DNA of 64,000 bases. It comes from Shewanella sairae. GTDB lineage: Bacteria; Pseudomonadota; Gammaproteobacteria; Enterobacterales; Shewanellaceae. Both the position numbers and the translations under genes were made by a program. The stretch spans positions 59,566-123,565 of the forward strand of contig NZ_JAKILT010000008.1 in the NCBI RefSeq assembly GCF_023283535.1, read 5' to 3'. The notes below the pieces were generated by a model. The model saw nothing but the letters and a program-made list of their open reading frames with translations. It did not search any database and was not told the DNA's origin. Below, piece by piece: positions 8,098 to 18,320 of the stretch (position 1 is its first letter; every line of letters begins with the position of its first letter).

Positions 8098-10015
8098 TTT
8101 GTTCAAGAAAAGCAGTCGCTTTATCTAAATCACGGGTTCTTGCCATTGGCGGTAATGAGTTTAAAAATGCCTGCCCGTAAGGTTTATTGACGATACGGTT
8201 ATCACACAATATCAGCACCCCTTTATCTTTTTCATCGCGGATCAGGCGCCCAACGCCTTGATTAAGCGTAATCACCGCTTGTGGCAATGAGATCTCACTA
8301 AAGGCATCTTTACCTTCTCGTTCAATCGCTTCGCTGCGCGCCCTAAATAAATTGTCATCAGGAGAGATAAAAGGCAGTTTATCGATAATCACACAGCTAA
8401 GTAGCTTGCCGCGCACATCAACGCCCTCCCAAAATGCACCAGTGCCTAGTAGCACGGCATTACCAAGTTGACGGTATTTTTTAAGTAAACTTTGCTTATT
8501 TGCCTGACCTTGAACCAATAAAGGATACGTCACCCTGCGCTGTAACGCTGGCGCCACTAGATTCAGCATTCTATGGCTGGTAAACAGGATAAAGGTGCGC
8601 CCTTTAGCTGCATTGACCGCTTTGACGCAAACATCGACAAATTGATTCAGCGCCGCATGATGATTACTGACACTGGCTAAATGCCGTGGCACGCAAAAAA
8701 GCGCGTTGTTACGGTAATCAAACGGGCTTTCAAGCAACATATTTTGGCATTGATTTAAACCCAGTTGACGGGTAAATAAGCTTAAATCTCGGTTAATTTG
8801 TAATGTTGCCGAAGTAAAAACCCAGGCAACATTCGACTCAAACAGTTTGCGACACTCCTTAGCTACATCAATTGGCGCAATACGCAGCACTAAATAACGA
8901 TGACCATAATCGATACTGTATGCCGCTTGATTGTTCTCACATAAGAAAAATAGCTCCAGCTTATTGGCTAAAGCATCAAGCTTTAGGATCTCATCATCTA
9001 GATTGTCACTGCGCCCCACATGAGCAATTAATACCGCTTGCAGTGCCTTAATCTCTTTAAATAGTCCCCATGAAAGCGCAGACAGTTCTTTATTGGCTAA
9101 CAAACGACGCCAGTCAGTTTCGCCAATGCCAAATAAGTGTTGTTGCCATTCATTTAGCATCGCCGAGCAGCGAGCACTTAATAATTCTATTTGCTTGGCA
9201 TCTCTTAGCTCAAAACGATAGATCTCAATTAACTTATCAAATAGATCAGCCAGTTGCCTTGTTGCGCACTGCTGACCAAAATAGGTCACCGCAATATCTG
9301 GTAATAAATGCGCTTCATCAAATACCACCACGTCAGAGTCGGGTAATAACTCTGCAAAGCCGGTCTCTTTTAGGATCCTGTCAGCAAGAAAAAGATGGTG
9401 ATTGACCACGATAACTCTTGCATCCATGGCGCGATTCCGTGCTTTACGGGTAAAGCAATCATCATAATGCTCACAGCGTTGACCGACGCAGGTTTCTTTA
9501 GCACTCACAACCAGTGGCAATGCAGCAGAGTTTTCAGTCACTGCAGTTAACCCACCAATATCACCATCCGTTGTTTGGCCTGCCCATTGATTTATCCGCA
9601 GCAGATCATCGAGTACTTGGGTATCCATTGAGCTCGCACCCGCTAACTCTTTTTCCATCAAATGCTGGCATAAATAATTATTACGCCCTTTTAGCAGCGC
9701 CACTTTGGGTGTGAGATTTAACATAGCCAATAATGCAGGTAGATCTTTATAAAACAACTGCTCTTGCAGGTTTTTACTGCCGGTGCTGACAATGACTTGT
9801 TTGCCACTGAGTAATGCTGGGATCAAATAAGCAAAAGTTTTACCGACGCCAGTCCCCGCCTCGACGACCAGATTACTTTTGCTGGTTATCGAAGACGCGA
9901 CAGCCTCAGCCATTTCAGCCTGCACATCTCGGCGATTAAACCCTTTTATCGACTGAGCTAATACACCTTGGCTAGAAAATGCAGCGGCAACTTGTTGAAT
10001 TAATTTAGCACTCAA
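8090..10015 (-). CDS. yoaA: ATP-dependent helicase YoaA (DinG/XPD family)
   Basis: 641 residues. Walker A EAGTGVGKT (about 52-60), the DEAH box in VVFDEAHLLPD, and the C-terminal VGRLIRDEKDKG motif mark an SF2 XPD-like helicase. Four cysteines between motifs I and II (NNYLCQ, KETCVGQRCEHYDDC) fit the iron-sulfur cluster of this family. In E. coli YoaA pairs with HolC in DNA damage tolerance. Its 3' end overlaps the small membrane protein gene on the other strand. Confidence 0.93.
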   Translation of the reverse strand: MSAKLIQQVAAAFSSQGVLAQSIKGFNRRDVQAEMAEAVASSITSKSNLVVEAGTGVGKTFAYLIPALLSGKQVIVSTGSKNLQEQLFYKDLPALLAMLNLTPKVALLKGRNNYLCQHLMEKELAGASSMDTQVLDDLLRINQWAGQTTDGDIGGLTAVTENSAALPLVVSAKETCVGQRCEHYDDCFTRKARNRAMDARVIVVNHHLFLADRILKETGFAELLPDSDVVVFDEAHLLPDIAVTYFGQQCATRQLADLFDKLIEIYRFELRDAKQIELLSARCSAMLNEWQQHLFGIGETDWRRLLANKELSALSWGLFKEIKALQAVLIAHVGRSDNLDDEILKLDALANKLELFFLCENNQAAYSIDYGHRYLVLRIAPIDVAKECRKLFESNVAWVFTSATLQINRDLSLFTRQLGLNQCQNMLLESPFDYRNNALFCVPRHLASVSNHHAALNQFVDVCVKAVNAAKGRTFILFTSHRMLNLVAPALQRRVTYPLLVQGQANKQSLLKKYRQLGNAVLLGTGAFWEGVDVRGKLLSCVIIDKLPFISPDDNLFRARSEAIEREGKDAFSEISLPQAVITLNQGVGRLIRDEKDKGVLILCDNRIVNKPYGQAFLNSLPPMARTRDLDKATAFLEQIK

Positions 10016-10406
10016 ACAGTAACAAACCTTTTATGTAAACTAGCTTGCCATCGGCTCGGCTAACATTTGTGGAAGTATGCAGAGTTTATCGTAAATGCAG
10101 CGATAACATTAGTTTTGTTTACTCCAAGTTAGCTTAGCTACAAAACAACATCACAAGGCTTATTGTTTCGATTTAAGAACAAATGACTAAGCAAATCTGT
10201 AACTACTACTGAATAACAACTTAAAATGACATTTAGATGAAGTTTACTCATCTGCCAAAATAAGCGCTTGCAATCATTTTTAAAACTGATTAGTTTAAAT
10301 ACCAAGCACAACAAACGGCTTAAAAAATTAGCTAAGCATTTTTCGGCCCTGTAGCAATATCATTGGCCATTCGTTTGTAACATTATTTTATATAAGAGAC
10401 ATGAAC
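10016..10406. other. Region between yoaA and the his leader peptide
   Basis: An AT-rich divergent intergenic region that must contain the promoters of yoaA and of the his operon. A weak sigma70-like pair TTGCAA (10268-10273) and TAGTTT (10291-10296) can be proposed for his, but other hexamers fit about as well. No further gene was seen. Confidence 0.4.
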
Positions 10407-10451
10407 ATGACACAGCTTCTGAACACTATCCATCACCACCATATGCGGTAG
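10407..10451 (+). CDS. hisL: his operon leader peptide
   Basis: A 14-residue reading frame, MTQLLNTIHHHHMR, with four consecutive His codons at 10431-10442 and TAG at 10449-10451. The first three residues after initiation resemble the start of E. coli HisL. An in-frame ATG two codons upstream (10401) is possible, but AAGAG at 10394-10398 is better spaced for 10407. The peptide senses charged tRNA-His for attenuation at the terminator before hisG. Confidence 0.9.
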   Translation: MTQLLNTIHHHHMR

Positions 10452-10542
10452 CCTTCGGAAGCTCACTGCCGAAGGACTATTTCCTTCCGGCGGTTGATTT
10501 AAAAATATCAAAAACCCTTGGAAGGAATTCCAAGGGTTTTTT
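10452..10542 (+). promoter_or_regulatory. his operon transcription attenuator
   Basis: The terminator is a 13-bp stem, 10511-10523 with 10528-10540, loop GGAA, then T6. Competing pairings can be seen: A (CCTTCGG, 10452-10458) with B (CCGAAGG, 10469-10475); B with C (10482-10490, one bulge); and C (TTCCTTCC, 10481-10488) with the left terminator arm (GGAAGGAA, 10520-10527). A lies directly after the leader stop codon. A ribosome reaching the stop would mask A, freeing B to hold C so the terminator forms. A ribosome stalled at the His codons leaves A:B, freeing C to break the terminator. Confidence 0.8.
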
Positions 10543-10602
10543 GGTTTTATCTTAACGATTTGTTTTATAAGATTTTTTAAATTAACTAATAGGAAGTATT
10601 CC

Positions 10603-11502
10603 ATGTCAGAGTCAACAAGATTACGTATAGCGATTCAAAAATCAGGCCGCCTTTCAAAAGAGTCACAAAAGCTGTTAAAGAGCTGTGGTGTAAAATTTAA
10701 CGTTAACGAACAGCGTCTTATTGCCCACTCAGACAATATGCCAATCGACTTGTTACGTGTACGTGATGACGATATTCCAGGCCTAGTGATGGACGGCGTC
10801 GTCGATTTAGGCATCATTGGCGAAAACGTACTAGAAGAGGAGCAGATTGAGCGCCAAAGCTTAGGTAAGCCAGCTGAGTGTATCAAACTACGTGAGCTCG
10901 ACTTTGGCGCTTGTCGTTTATCGCTGGCAGTACCGAATGAGTTTAGCTACCAAGATGCTAGCTCACTTGAAGGCCTCAGAATCGCCACATCTTACCCCAA
11001 CCTACTGCGCCGTTATATGCAGGAAAAAGGCATTAACTACCGTGACTGTATGCTTAAAGGCTCAGTAGAAGTTGCACCACGCGCAGGACTATCAGACGGG
11101 ATCTGTGATTTAGTGTCTACCGGTGCCACGCTTGAGGCGAATGGTTTATATGAAACCGAAGTTATCTACCGTTCGATGGCGTGTATCATTCAATCAACCC
11201 AATCACAGCCCGATGACAAGCAAGCGCTAATCAATAAAATCTTGTCGCGCATTAACGGTGTGGTTCGCGCAAAAGAAAGCAAATACATTTTATTACACGC
11301 TCCGACTGAAACCTTAGATCAAATTGTCGCCCTGTTGCCAGGTGCTGAAAATCCAACAGTATTGCCACTTAATGATGACACTAATCGCGTTGCCATCCAC
11401 GCCGTCAGCACAGAAGATTTGTTCTGGGACACCATGGAGCAACTAACCCAACTGGGTGCCAGCTCGATTTTGGTCATGCCAATTGAAAAAATGATGGGGT
11501 AA
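10603..11502 (+). CDS. hisG: ATP phosphoribosyltransferase (long form)
   Basis: 299 residues, the HisG-L length with the C-terminal ACT-like regulatory domain that binds histidine. It joins ATP and PRPP in the first committed step of histidine synthesis. [13 protein letters not shown] at the N-terminus and the PRPP-loop-like [14 protein letters not shown] are typical. AGGAAG lies six bases before the ATG. It is the first structural gene after the attenuator, and hisD follows after 4 bases. Confidence 0.97.
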   Translation: MSESTRLRIAIQKSGRLSKESQKLLKSCGVKFNVNEQRLIAHSDNMPIDLLRVRDDDIPGLVMDGVVDLGIIGENVLEEEQIERQSLGKPAECIKLRELDFGACRLSLAVPNEFSYQDASSLEGLRIATSYPNLLRRYMQEKGINYRDCMLKGSVEVAPRAGLSDGICDLVSTGATLEANGLYETEVIYRSMACIIQSTQSQPDDKQALINKILSRINGVVRAKESKYILLHAPTETLDQIVALLPGAENPTVLPLNDDTNRVAIHAVSTEDLFWDTMEQLTQLGASSILVMPIEKMMG

Positions 11503-11506
11503 CACC

Positions 11507-12820
11507 ATGCAAACTCTCAATTGGCAATCTCTTACTCCACCAGCAAAAAGCGATGCATTAGCGCGCTCACCGCTTATTGGCGATAGTAATCTAGAGCAAA
11601 GTGTTGCTCAAATCATTGATGCTGTCTCTGCTCAAGGCGATAGTGCGCTATTTGAACTTAATCAAAAATTTGATGGCGTCAATATTGATAACCTAAGACT
11701 CTCACAAACAGAGATTGAGCAAAGTTGCGCCGCTGTATCGCTTGAGATAAAACAAGCTATTGCCCAAGCTAAAGCTAATATTGAGCGCTTTCACCAAGCA
11801 CAGCTGCAGCCGAACATTGATATTGAAACCCAGCCTGGTATTCGCTGTGAGCTGCGCTCTGAAGCAATAGAGCGTGTGGGATTGTATATCCCCGGCGGCA
11901 CAGCGCCTTTGATCTCGACGGTACTGATGCTAGCGCTACCAGCCAAAATAGCAGGTTGCAGCAAACGAGTATTAGTTAGCCCACCGCCAATTAATGACGC
12001 TATTGTTTACGCAGCTAATGAATGCGGCATTGAAGAGATCTATCAAATCGGCGGCGCCCAAGCAATTGCCGCATTAGCACTGGGAACGGAGTCGGTGCCA
12101 CAAGTTGATAAGATTTTTGGCCCAGGTAACCGCTTTGTCACCGAAGCCAAGCGCGCGGTGAGTCAAGATAATCGCTGTACCGTCAGCATCGATATGCCTG
12201 CCGGTCCATCTGAGGTGTTAGTGATTGCCGATGGACAAGCAAATGCAGAGTTTGTCGCCGCCGATCTGTTATCTCAAGCAGAGCACGGCGCCGACTCACA
12301 AGTGATGTTAGTGACAGATTGCGAGAAACTAGCAGGCACAGTCAGTCTCGCGTTAACCAAACAATTGGCTCTGCTACCACGAGCAGAAATAGCTGCCGCC
12401 GCGCTAAAGTGTAGCCGCACCATTATCGTTGACGATATGGCGATGGCCGCTAAAGTCTCTAACCTATACGGGCCTGAGCACTTAATTATTCAAACAGAGC
12501 AACCTCGACAAGTTCTGAAAAGCATTCGCGCAGCAGGCTCCGTATTTATCGGCGCTTATACACCAGAATCTGTGGGCGACTATGCCAGCGGAACCAACCA
12601 TGTTTTACCGACTTACGGCTACAGTAAAACCGTATCGAGTTTGTCACTCGCCGATTTTAGCCGCAGATTTACCGTGCAAGAGCTATCAGCAGATGGACTT
12701 AAAGCGTTAAGTAACAGTGTCATGGTATTGGCTGAAGCTGAGCAGCTTGATGCCCACAAAAATGCCATTGCCGTGCGCGTCGCTAGTCTCGATGCTAATA
12801 CTACGGTAAAGGAGGCATGA
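11507..12820 (+). CDS. hisD: Histidinol dehydrogenase
   Basis: 437 residues. It oxidises L-histidinol to histidine in two NAD-dependent steps, using zinc. GLYIPGGTAPLISTVLM, the IGGAQAIAALALG segment and DMPAGPSEVLVIAD are family signatures, and a SQAEHGADSQ segment carries zinc-site residues. The C-terminal region keeps GTNHVLPT. Its TGA overlaps the hisC start, which indicates coupled translation. Confidence 0.97.
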   Translation: MQTLNWQSLTPPAKSDALARSPLIGDSNLEQSVAQIIDAVSAQGDSALFELNQKFDGVNIDNLRLSQTEIEQSCAAVSLEIKQAIAQAKANIERFHQAQLQPNIDIETQPGIRCELRSEAIERVGLYIPGGTAPLISTVLMLALPAKIAGCSKRVLVSPPPINDAIVYAANECGIEEIYQIGGAQAIAALALGTESVPQVDKIFGPGNRFVTEAKRAVSQDNRCTVSIDMPAGPSEVLVIADGQANAEFVAADLLSQAEHGADSQVMLVTDCEKLAGTVSLALTKQLALLPRAEIAAAALKCSRTIIVDDMAMAAKVSNLYGPEHLIIQTEQPRQVLKSIRAAGSVFIGAYTPESVGDYASGTNHVLPTYGYSKTVSSLSLADFSRRFTVQELSADGLKALSNSVMVLAEAEQLDAHKNAIAVRVASLDANTTVKEA

Positions 12821-13884
12821 TGAATACATTCAACCAGAGCGGTGCAGCCGTGGTTAATTTAGCTCAGCGCTTAGCCAGGCCTGAACTGTTGGAGCTTGAA
12901 GTTTATCAGTCTGCAAGGCGTATAGGTGGCCAAGGAGACATTTGGATTAATGCCAATGAGTCACCGTTTAATAACAGCGATATAACTGGCCTTAACCGTT
13001 ACCCAGAGTGTCAGCCACCTGCGCTGATCAATGCCTACAGTGCTTATAGTGGCGTCAATGCCGATAGCATTGTTAGCAGCCGCGGCGCTGATGAAGCTAT
13101 TGAGCTGCTTATTCGCGCTTTTTGTATCCCAGGTCAAGACAGTATCGCCACTTTTGGCCCGACTTACGGCATGTACGCCATTAGTGCAAAAACCTTCAAT
13201 GTGGGCGTCAAGGCGCTCTCGTTAACCGAAGATTTTCAGCTACCAGAAGATTATCTCGCCCAAGTTAATGGTGCTAAATTAGTGTTTATTTGTAACCCTA
13301 ATAATCCAACTGGCAGCGTTATTCCCAAGCAAAAGATTATCGAAGTTATTGAAAACTGCTCCGATGCCATCGTGGTCGTGGATGAGGCTTATATCGAGTT
13401 TAGCCCTGAGTATAGCGTTGCAGAATTAGTTGCTAGCACTGATAACCTTGTGGTGCTGCGCACCCTATCAAAAGCATTTGCGTTAGCGGGCGCCCGCTGC
13501 GGCTTTTTACTTGCTAATCCCGATATTATCGAGATCTGTATGCGGGTCATTGCCCCCTACCCTGTGCCACTGCCAGTCAGTGAACTCGCCACTCAAGCGT
13601 TAAGCACTAACGGCCTTAATACCATGGCCATGCAGGTTAGTGAAATGAAAGCGCAAGGCGCACGATTAGCAAGCGCACTGGAAAAATTTGGCGCAAAAGT
13701 GATTAAAGCCCATGGTAACTATGTACTCGCAGAGTTTGACGATAAACAGGCTGTACAGCAAAAACTCAATAGCGCAGGCGTAATTGCTAGAAGTTACAGC
13801 GATCCGCGTTTAAGCAAAGCCATTCGTTTTAGCTTCACTAATCAGGCACAGACCGACTATCTCATTGCACTTTTTAAGTCATAA
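12817..13884 (+). CDS. hisC: Histidinol-phosphate aminotransferase
   Basis: 355 residues, a PLP-dependent class II aminotransferase converting imidazole-acetol phosphate to histidinol phosphate. NPNNPTGS, VVDEAYIEFSPE and the PLP-lysine region RTLSKAFALAGARCGF are intact. Two adjacent ATG codons (12817 and 12820) overlap the hisD stop; AAAGGAGG at 12808-12815 is better spaced for 12820. hisB follows after about 100 bases. Confidence 0.96.
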   Translation: MMNTFNQSGAAVVNLAQRLARPELLELEVYQSARRIGGQGDIWINANESPFNNSDITGLNRYPECQPPALINAYSAYSGVNADSIVSSRGADEAIELLIRAFCIPGQDSIATFGPTYGMYAISAKTFNVGVKALSLTEDFQLPEDYLAQVNGAKLVFICNPNNPTGSVIPKQKIIEVIENCSDAIVVVDEAYIEFSPEYSVAELVASTDNLVVLRTLSKAFALAGARCGFLLANPDIIEICMRVIAPYPVPLPVSELATQALSTNGLNTMAMQVSEMKAQGARLASALEKFGAKVIKAHGNYVLAEFDDKQAVQQKLNSAGVIARSYSDPRLSKAIRFSFTNQAQTDYLIALFKS

Positions 13885-13981
13885 CCACATTAGCAATGAG
13901 CTAAGTTCAAATGGCATTTAACAATAACAAAACCACAGTCAATATTGGCTTAAATAACAAGATTTGGAAGGCAGACGCGCA

Positions 13982-15076
13982 ATGAAACAGAAAATATTAT
14001 TTATCGACCGTGACGGCACCATTATCGAAGAGCCGGTAACCGACAAACAAGTTGATAGCCTGGCAAAGTTGGTATTTGAGCCTAATTTCATTCCTGCTTT
14101 ACTTAGATTACAAAATGCAGGCTACCGTTTGGTCATGGTCAGTAATCAAGACGGCTTAGGCACACCATCATTCCCAAAAAATGATTTTGATGCACCACAA
14201 GATATGATGATGCAGATCTTAAATAGCCAAGGTGTGCTGTTTGACGATGTGCTTATTTGTCCGCACTTTGATGATGAGAACTGCAGTTGCCGTAAGCCGA
14301 AATTAGGCTTGGTTAAAGGCTACCTCACTTCAGGCAAAATTGATTTTACTCAGTCAGCCGTTATTGGCGACCGCGAGACTGATATGGGCCTTGCCGACTC
14401 AATGGGGATCCTTGGTCTGCAATATAACCCGCAAAGCCTTAATTGGAACGCGATTGCAGATAAACTACTGAGCAAAAATCGCCTTGCAACAGTTGTTCGT
14501 ACCACTAAAGAAACCGATATTCAGGTTACCGTGGACCTAGATTCAACTAGCAAAGGAGAGATAAACACTGGCATCGGCTTTTTTGATCACATGCTTGAGC
14601 AAATATCAACTCACGGCAACTTCACCATGAATGTAAAAGTCGATGGCGATCTAGAGATTGATGATCACCACAGTGTTGAGGACACTGCATTAGCCATTGG
14701 CGATGCACTGCGTCAAGCACTAGGCGATAAACGTGGTATAGCCCGATTTGGTAACACCCAAGCAGGTGATGTTTTCCAGCAAGCGATCCCGATGGATGAA
14801 GCTAGCGCTGCTTGTTTACTGGATATTTCAGGCCGTCCTTTTATCAAGTTTGAAGGCGAGTTTGAGCGTGAGTTTGTCGGCCAAATGGCCACTGAGATGG
14901 TGCCACACTTTTTCCGTTCATTTGCTGACGGATTGCGCTGTACGTTACACATTAGCACCCAAGGCGATAACGATCACCACAAAGTAGAGAGCTTATTTAA
15001 AGTACTGGGACGTACGTTAAGACAAGCGGTTGCTATTGAAGGCGATTCACTTCCCTCAAGTAAAGGTGTGCTATGA
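13982..15076 (+). CDS. hisB: Bifunctional histidinol-phosphatase / imidazoleglycerol-phosphate dehydratase
   Basis: 364 residues from the ATG at 13982, which has GGAAGG ten bases upstream; an in-frame TTG at 13964 is less likely. The N-terminal HAD phosphatase starts with [12 protein letters not shown] and has Cys/His zinc residues in [14 protein letters not shown]. The C-terminal dehydratase begins near residue 165 and carries [23 protein letters not shown] and [12 protein letters not shown]. It catalyses steps 7 and 9 of the pathway. It overlaps the hisH start by 4 bases. Confidence 0.97.
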   Translation: MKQKILFIDRDGTIIEEPVTDKQVDSLAKLVFEPNFIPALLRLQNAGYRLVMVSNQDGLGTPSFPKNDFDAPQDMMMQILNSQGVLFDDVLICPHFDDENCSCRKPKLGLVKGYLTSGKIDFTQSAVIGDRETDMGLADSMGILGLQYNPQSLNWNAIADKLLSKNRLATVVRTTKETDIQVTVDLDSTSKGEINTGIGFFDHMLEQISTHGNFTMNVKVDGDLEIDDHHSVEDTALAIGDALRQALGDKRGIARFGNTQAGDVFQQAIPMDEASAACLLDISGRPFIKFEGEFEREFVGQMATEMVPHFFRSFADGLRCTLHISTQGDNDHHKVESLFKVLGRTLRQAVAIEGDSLPSSKGVL

Positions 15077-15801
15077 GTAAAGTAAATGTCACTCGCCGTC
15101 CAAGCGAGATTATTGGCAACACCGTTATTATCGATACCGGCTGCGCCAATCTAAGCTCAGTTAGATATGCTTTTGAGCGCTTAATGACGGATATTGAACG
15201 CGAAAGTCTTTTTGTTAGTGATGATGTCGAAATGATAAAAAACGCTGAGCGAATCATTTTACCCGGCGTAGGCACAGCCGCTGCGGCGATGGCATCGCTG
15301 AAAAACCGTGGCTTAGTTAATGTCATTCAAGCACTAAAACAGCCGGTACTCGGCGTATGTTTAGGCATGCAGATGCTAACTCGATCTTCAAAAGAGCGCG
15401 GCGGCAAAAGTGAAGATTGCCCTTGCTTGAATATCATCGCCACCGATATTAAGCAGCTTGATAGCCAAGGTTTACCGCTTCCGCACATGGGCTGGAATCA
15501 AATAACACCATCAAGCCATCCGATATTTGCCGGGATCAGTGCCGGCAGTTATGTGTATTTCGTCCATAGTTACCGCGCGCCATTAAGTGATTTTACCATC
15601 GCAACCTCACAGCACGGTGAAACATTTAGCGCCGCCATTGCCAAAGATAATTTTATTGGCCTGCAATTTCACCCAGAGAAAAGCAGTGACGTTGGCGCTG
15701 CAATGCTACAAAACTTTCTATATATGAATAAAGACACTTTTGCCCAATCGTCTACTAAGTCATTGGCGAGCAATAACCCATTAAATGAGGCGAAATTATG
15801 A
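15073..15801 (+). CDS. hisH: Imidazole glycerol phosphate synthase, glutaminase subunit
   Basis: 242 residues, a class I glutamine amidotransferase that feeds ammonia to HisF. Nucleophile Cys in [10 protein letters not shown] and the His/Glu pair in LQFHPEKSS are present. It is somewhat longer than typical HisH (about 195-215) because of a polar N-terminal addition and a tail after the FLYMNKD segment. It overlaps hisB by 4 bases (ATGA) and hisA by 4 bases. Confidence 0.96.
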   Translation: MSKVNVTRRPSEIIGNTVIIDTGCANLSSVRYAFERLMTDIERESLFVSDDVEMIKNAERIILPGVGTAAAAMASLKNRGLVNVIQALKQPVLGVCLGMQMLTRSSKERGGKSEDCPCLNIIATDIKQLDSQGLPLPHMGWNQITPSSHPIFAGISAGSYVYFVHSYRAPLSDFTIATSQHGETFSAAIAKDNFIGLQFHPEKSSDVGAAMLQNFLYMNKDTFAQSSTKSLASNNPLNEAKL

Positions 15802-16535
15802 TTATACCGGCAATTGATCTTATCGACGGACAAGTGGTTCGCCTCTACCAAGGTGATTACGCCCAGCAAACCACATTTAATTTAAGCCCTCTTGAGCAGC
15901 TAAAAAGCTATCAAGCTCAAGGCGCTAATTTACTGCATATTGTCGATTTGACTGGCGCGAAAGATCCACACCAGCGCCAAACTGCCTTAATTGCAGAATT
16001 AGTCAACCACCTAAATACGCCAATTCAAGTTGGCGGCGGTATTCGCACCGAAGCGCAATTAAATGAACTGCTTGAAATTGGTGTTAGCCGAGTAGTAATT
16101 GGCTCATTGGCAGTAAAAGAGCCTGAGCTAGTCAAAAGCTGGTTTGAAAAATATGGTAGTGATGCCATTTGCCTCGCCCTTGATGTGAATATTAATCAGC
16201 AAGGCGAGAAGATTGTTGCGGTATCAGGTTGGCAAAGCGGCGGCGGTAAGAGCTTAGAGTCATTGGTTGAAGAGTTTAAATGCGTAGGCTTAAAGCATGC
16301 TTTAGTCACTGATATTAGCCGCGATGGTACCTTGCAAGGTGCCAATACCGCGCTGTACCGTGAGATAGCAGCAAGTTATCCCAAGATCCAATGGCAAGCC
16401 TCAGGTGGTATCGCTACTCTAGACGATGTCAATGCGGTAAAAGAGAGCGGCGCCAGCGGGATTATTATTGGTAAAGCCCTATTAATAAAACAATTTAACG
16501 TCGAGGAGGCAATTAGATGCTGGCCAAACGTATAG
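15798..16535 (+). CDS. hisA: ProFAR isomerase
   Basis: 245 residues, a TIM barrel. It isomerises ProFAR to [24 protein letters not shown] at the N-terminus with the catalytic Asp of [16 protein letters not shown], and the second catalytic Asp in [12 protein letters not shown] are diagnostic. It starts in the hisH stop (ATGA) and overlaps hisF by 19 bases. Confidence 0.97.
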   Translation: MIIPAIDLIDGQVVRLYQGDYAQQTTFNLSPLEQLKSYQAQGANLLHIVDLTGAKDPHQRQTALIAELVNHLNTPIQVGGGIRTEAQLNELLEIGVSRVVIGSLAVKEPELVKSWFEKYGSDAICLALDVNINQQGEKIVAVSGWQSGGGKSLESLVEEFKCVGLKHALVTDISRDGTLQGANTALYREIAASYPKIQWQASGGIATLDDVNAVKESGASGIIIGKALLIKQFNVEEAIRCWPNV

Positions 16536-17290
16536 TCCCTTGCCTCGATGTAAAAGAGGGGAAAGTGGTTAAAGGGGTGCAATTTCGTAATCATGAAATC
16601 GTCGGCGACATAGTGCCTCTAGCTAAACGCTATGCCGAAGAAGGCGCCGATGAATTGGTATTTTATGACATCACCGCCAGCGCCCATGATAGGGTCATTG
16701 ATAAGTCTTGGATAAGCCGCGTCGCTGAGCAGATTGACATCCCGTTTTGCGTTGCTGGCGGCATAAGAACCATAGAGCAGGCAAGAGAGAAGCTCGCCTT
16801 TGGCGCTGATAAGATTTCAATTAACTCGCCAGCATTAACTGATCCAAGCCTGATTGCCCGCTTACAAGATGAATTTGGGCGACAGTGCATTGTAATAGGC
16901 ATTGACTCTTATTATGACGCCGTAACAGAAAGCTACAAAGTAAAGCAGTTTACCGGTGATGAAGCGGCGACTAAAGATACGCAATGGTTCACCCAAGACT
17001 GGGTTGCTGAGGTGCAAAAGCAAGGCTGCGGTGAAATCGTGCTGAATGTAATGAATCAAGATGGTGTAAGGCAAGGTTACGACATTAAGCAACTCTCAAT
17101 GATTCGAGCTATCTGCGATGTGCCACTCATTGCCTCTGGCGGCGCCGGTACTATGGAGCATTTTAGGCATGTGTTTGCCGAGGCTAACGTTGATGCAGCC
17201 CTCGCAGCAAGCGTGTTTCATAAAGGTATCATCGATATCCAAGATTTAAAGCGCTACCTAAAAAGCAACAATATTGCCGTTCGCGTTTAA
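16517..17290 (+). CDS. hisF: Imidazole glycerol phosphate synthase, cyclase subunit
   Basis: 257 residues, a TIM barrel paralogous to HisA. With HisH it converts PRFAR and glutamine to imidazole glycerol phosphate and AICAR. Catalytic Asp in [14 protein letters not shown] and in [14 protein letters not shown], and [12 protein letters not shown], are present. GAGGAGG at 16503-16509, inside hisA, sets the start. AICAR links this step to the purine pathway. Confidence 0.97.
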   Translation: MLAKRIVPCLDVKEGKVVKGVQFRNHEIVGDIVPLAKRYAEEGADELVFYDITASAHDRVIDKSWISRVAEQIDIPFCVAGGIRTIEQAREKLAFGADKISINSPALTDPSLIARLQDEFGRQCIVIGIDSYYDAVTESYKVKQFTGDEAATKDTQWFTQDWVAEVQKQGCGEIVLNVMNQDGVRQGYDIKQLSMIRAICDVPLIASGGAGTMEHFRHVFAEANVDAALAASVFHKGIIDIQDLKRYLKSNNIAVRV

Positions 17291-17326
17291 GTGAAACCAG
17301 GCGATTACAGGACTTAAGGAACAAAT

Positions 17327-17968
17327 ATGAGCACGCTTACGCAACAGACAAACAAGGGGGCTGACTTAATCAGTCAGCTCGATTGGGATAAAACCGGCGG
17401 ATTAATTCCAGCTGTAATACAAAATCACCTAACCGGAAAAGTACTGATGCTTGGCTATATGGATCAAGCTGCGTTAGATAAAACCCTATCAACCAAGCAA
17501 GTGACTTTTTACAGTCGTAGTAAACAAAGACTTTGGACCAAGGGCGAAACTTCCGGCAACACCTTAGACTTAGTCGCTATCGATAAAGATTGTGATAATG
17601 ACAGCTTATTAGTACAGGTTATTGCCAATGGGCCGACTTGTCACAAAGGCACAGAAAGCTGCTGGACTGATGGCGAAGCCCACAGCTTTATTGACAACCT
17701 GTCGACATTGATTGCATCACGTAAAGGCCAAGACCCGCAATCAAGCTACACCGCTCATCTATTTGAACGCGGTACAAAGCGTATTGCCCAAAAAGTAGGT
17801 GAAGAAGGCTTAGAAACCGCACTCGCTGCAGCGACCAATGACAAGCCAGAGCTGATTGATGAGGCCTCTGATCTTATCTATCACCTGCTAGTGTTGCTTG
17901 AAGATCAAGAACTCAACATGCAAGACATCAACTTAAATTTGATGAAAAGACACAACAAAGCAAAATAG
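17327..17968 (+). CDS. hisI: Bifunctional phosphoribosyl-AMP cyclohydrolase / phosphoribosyl-ATP pyrophosphatase
   Basis: 213 residues (also called hisIE). The N-terminal cyclohydrolase has [20 protein letters not shown], a DKDCDNDSL segment with metal-binding Asp/Cys residues, and [12 protein letters not shown]. The C-terminal pyrophosphatase domain (from about 115) has [12 protein letters not shown] and [12 protein letters not shown]. It catalyses steps 2 and 3. It is the last gene of the operon; AAGGAACAAAT lies before its ATG. Confidence 0.97.
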   Translation: MSTLTQQTNKGADLISQLDWDKTGGLIPAVIQNHLTGKVLMLGYMDQAALDKTLSTKQVTFYSRSKQRLWTKGETSGNTLDLVAIDKDCDNDSLLVQVIANGPTCHKGTESCWTDGEAHSFIDNLSTLIASRKGQDPQSSYTAHLFERGTKRIAQKVGEEGLETALAAATNDKPELIDEASDLIYHLLVLLEDQELNMQDINLNLMKRHNKAK

Positions 17969-18320
17969 CCGCTAAATATGCAGGGCGTATCCATCTAGTT
18001 GCGCCCTAGCCTCATTACAGCGCAAACCTAATATTCAATTGCACTACGTCAACTTGAACATTTGGGAATAATAACGCGGCAAGTACTAGATATACCTCCA
18101 TGCAAGAGCAAGAGTTGAATGCGCAACATATTCATTTAAATAAACTATTATCCTTAAATAACCCATGCATTATGCATAGGAATGCGCTAGCATAAAATTT
18201 ACTCATTACAAGCTTATGTATTGAGCGAGGTGATACCACGACTGAAATTAAGGTCTGAATAAAACAATAACAAATAAATGAATATGCTAAAGCAGCCCTA
18301 TCGATGTTAGGTGAAGAAGT
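17969..18320. other. Intergenic region after the his operon
   Basis: 352 bases. A short stem AGGGCG (17982-17987) with CGCCCT (18002-18007) may be a weak end-of-operon hairpin, but it has no T tract. A near-perfect palindrome at 18162-18180 (two ATGCAT arms around a T, flanked by CC/GG) may be an operator for the next gene. No other gene was seen. Confidence 0.45.

Noticed and set aside
10383..10604. 73-codon minus-strand frame over the his leader
   Set aside because: It is antisense to the leader peptide and attenuator and lacks any start signal.
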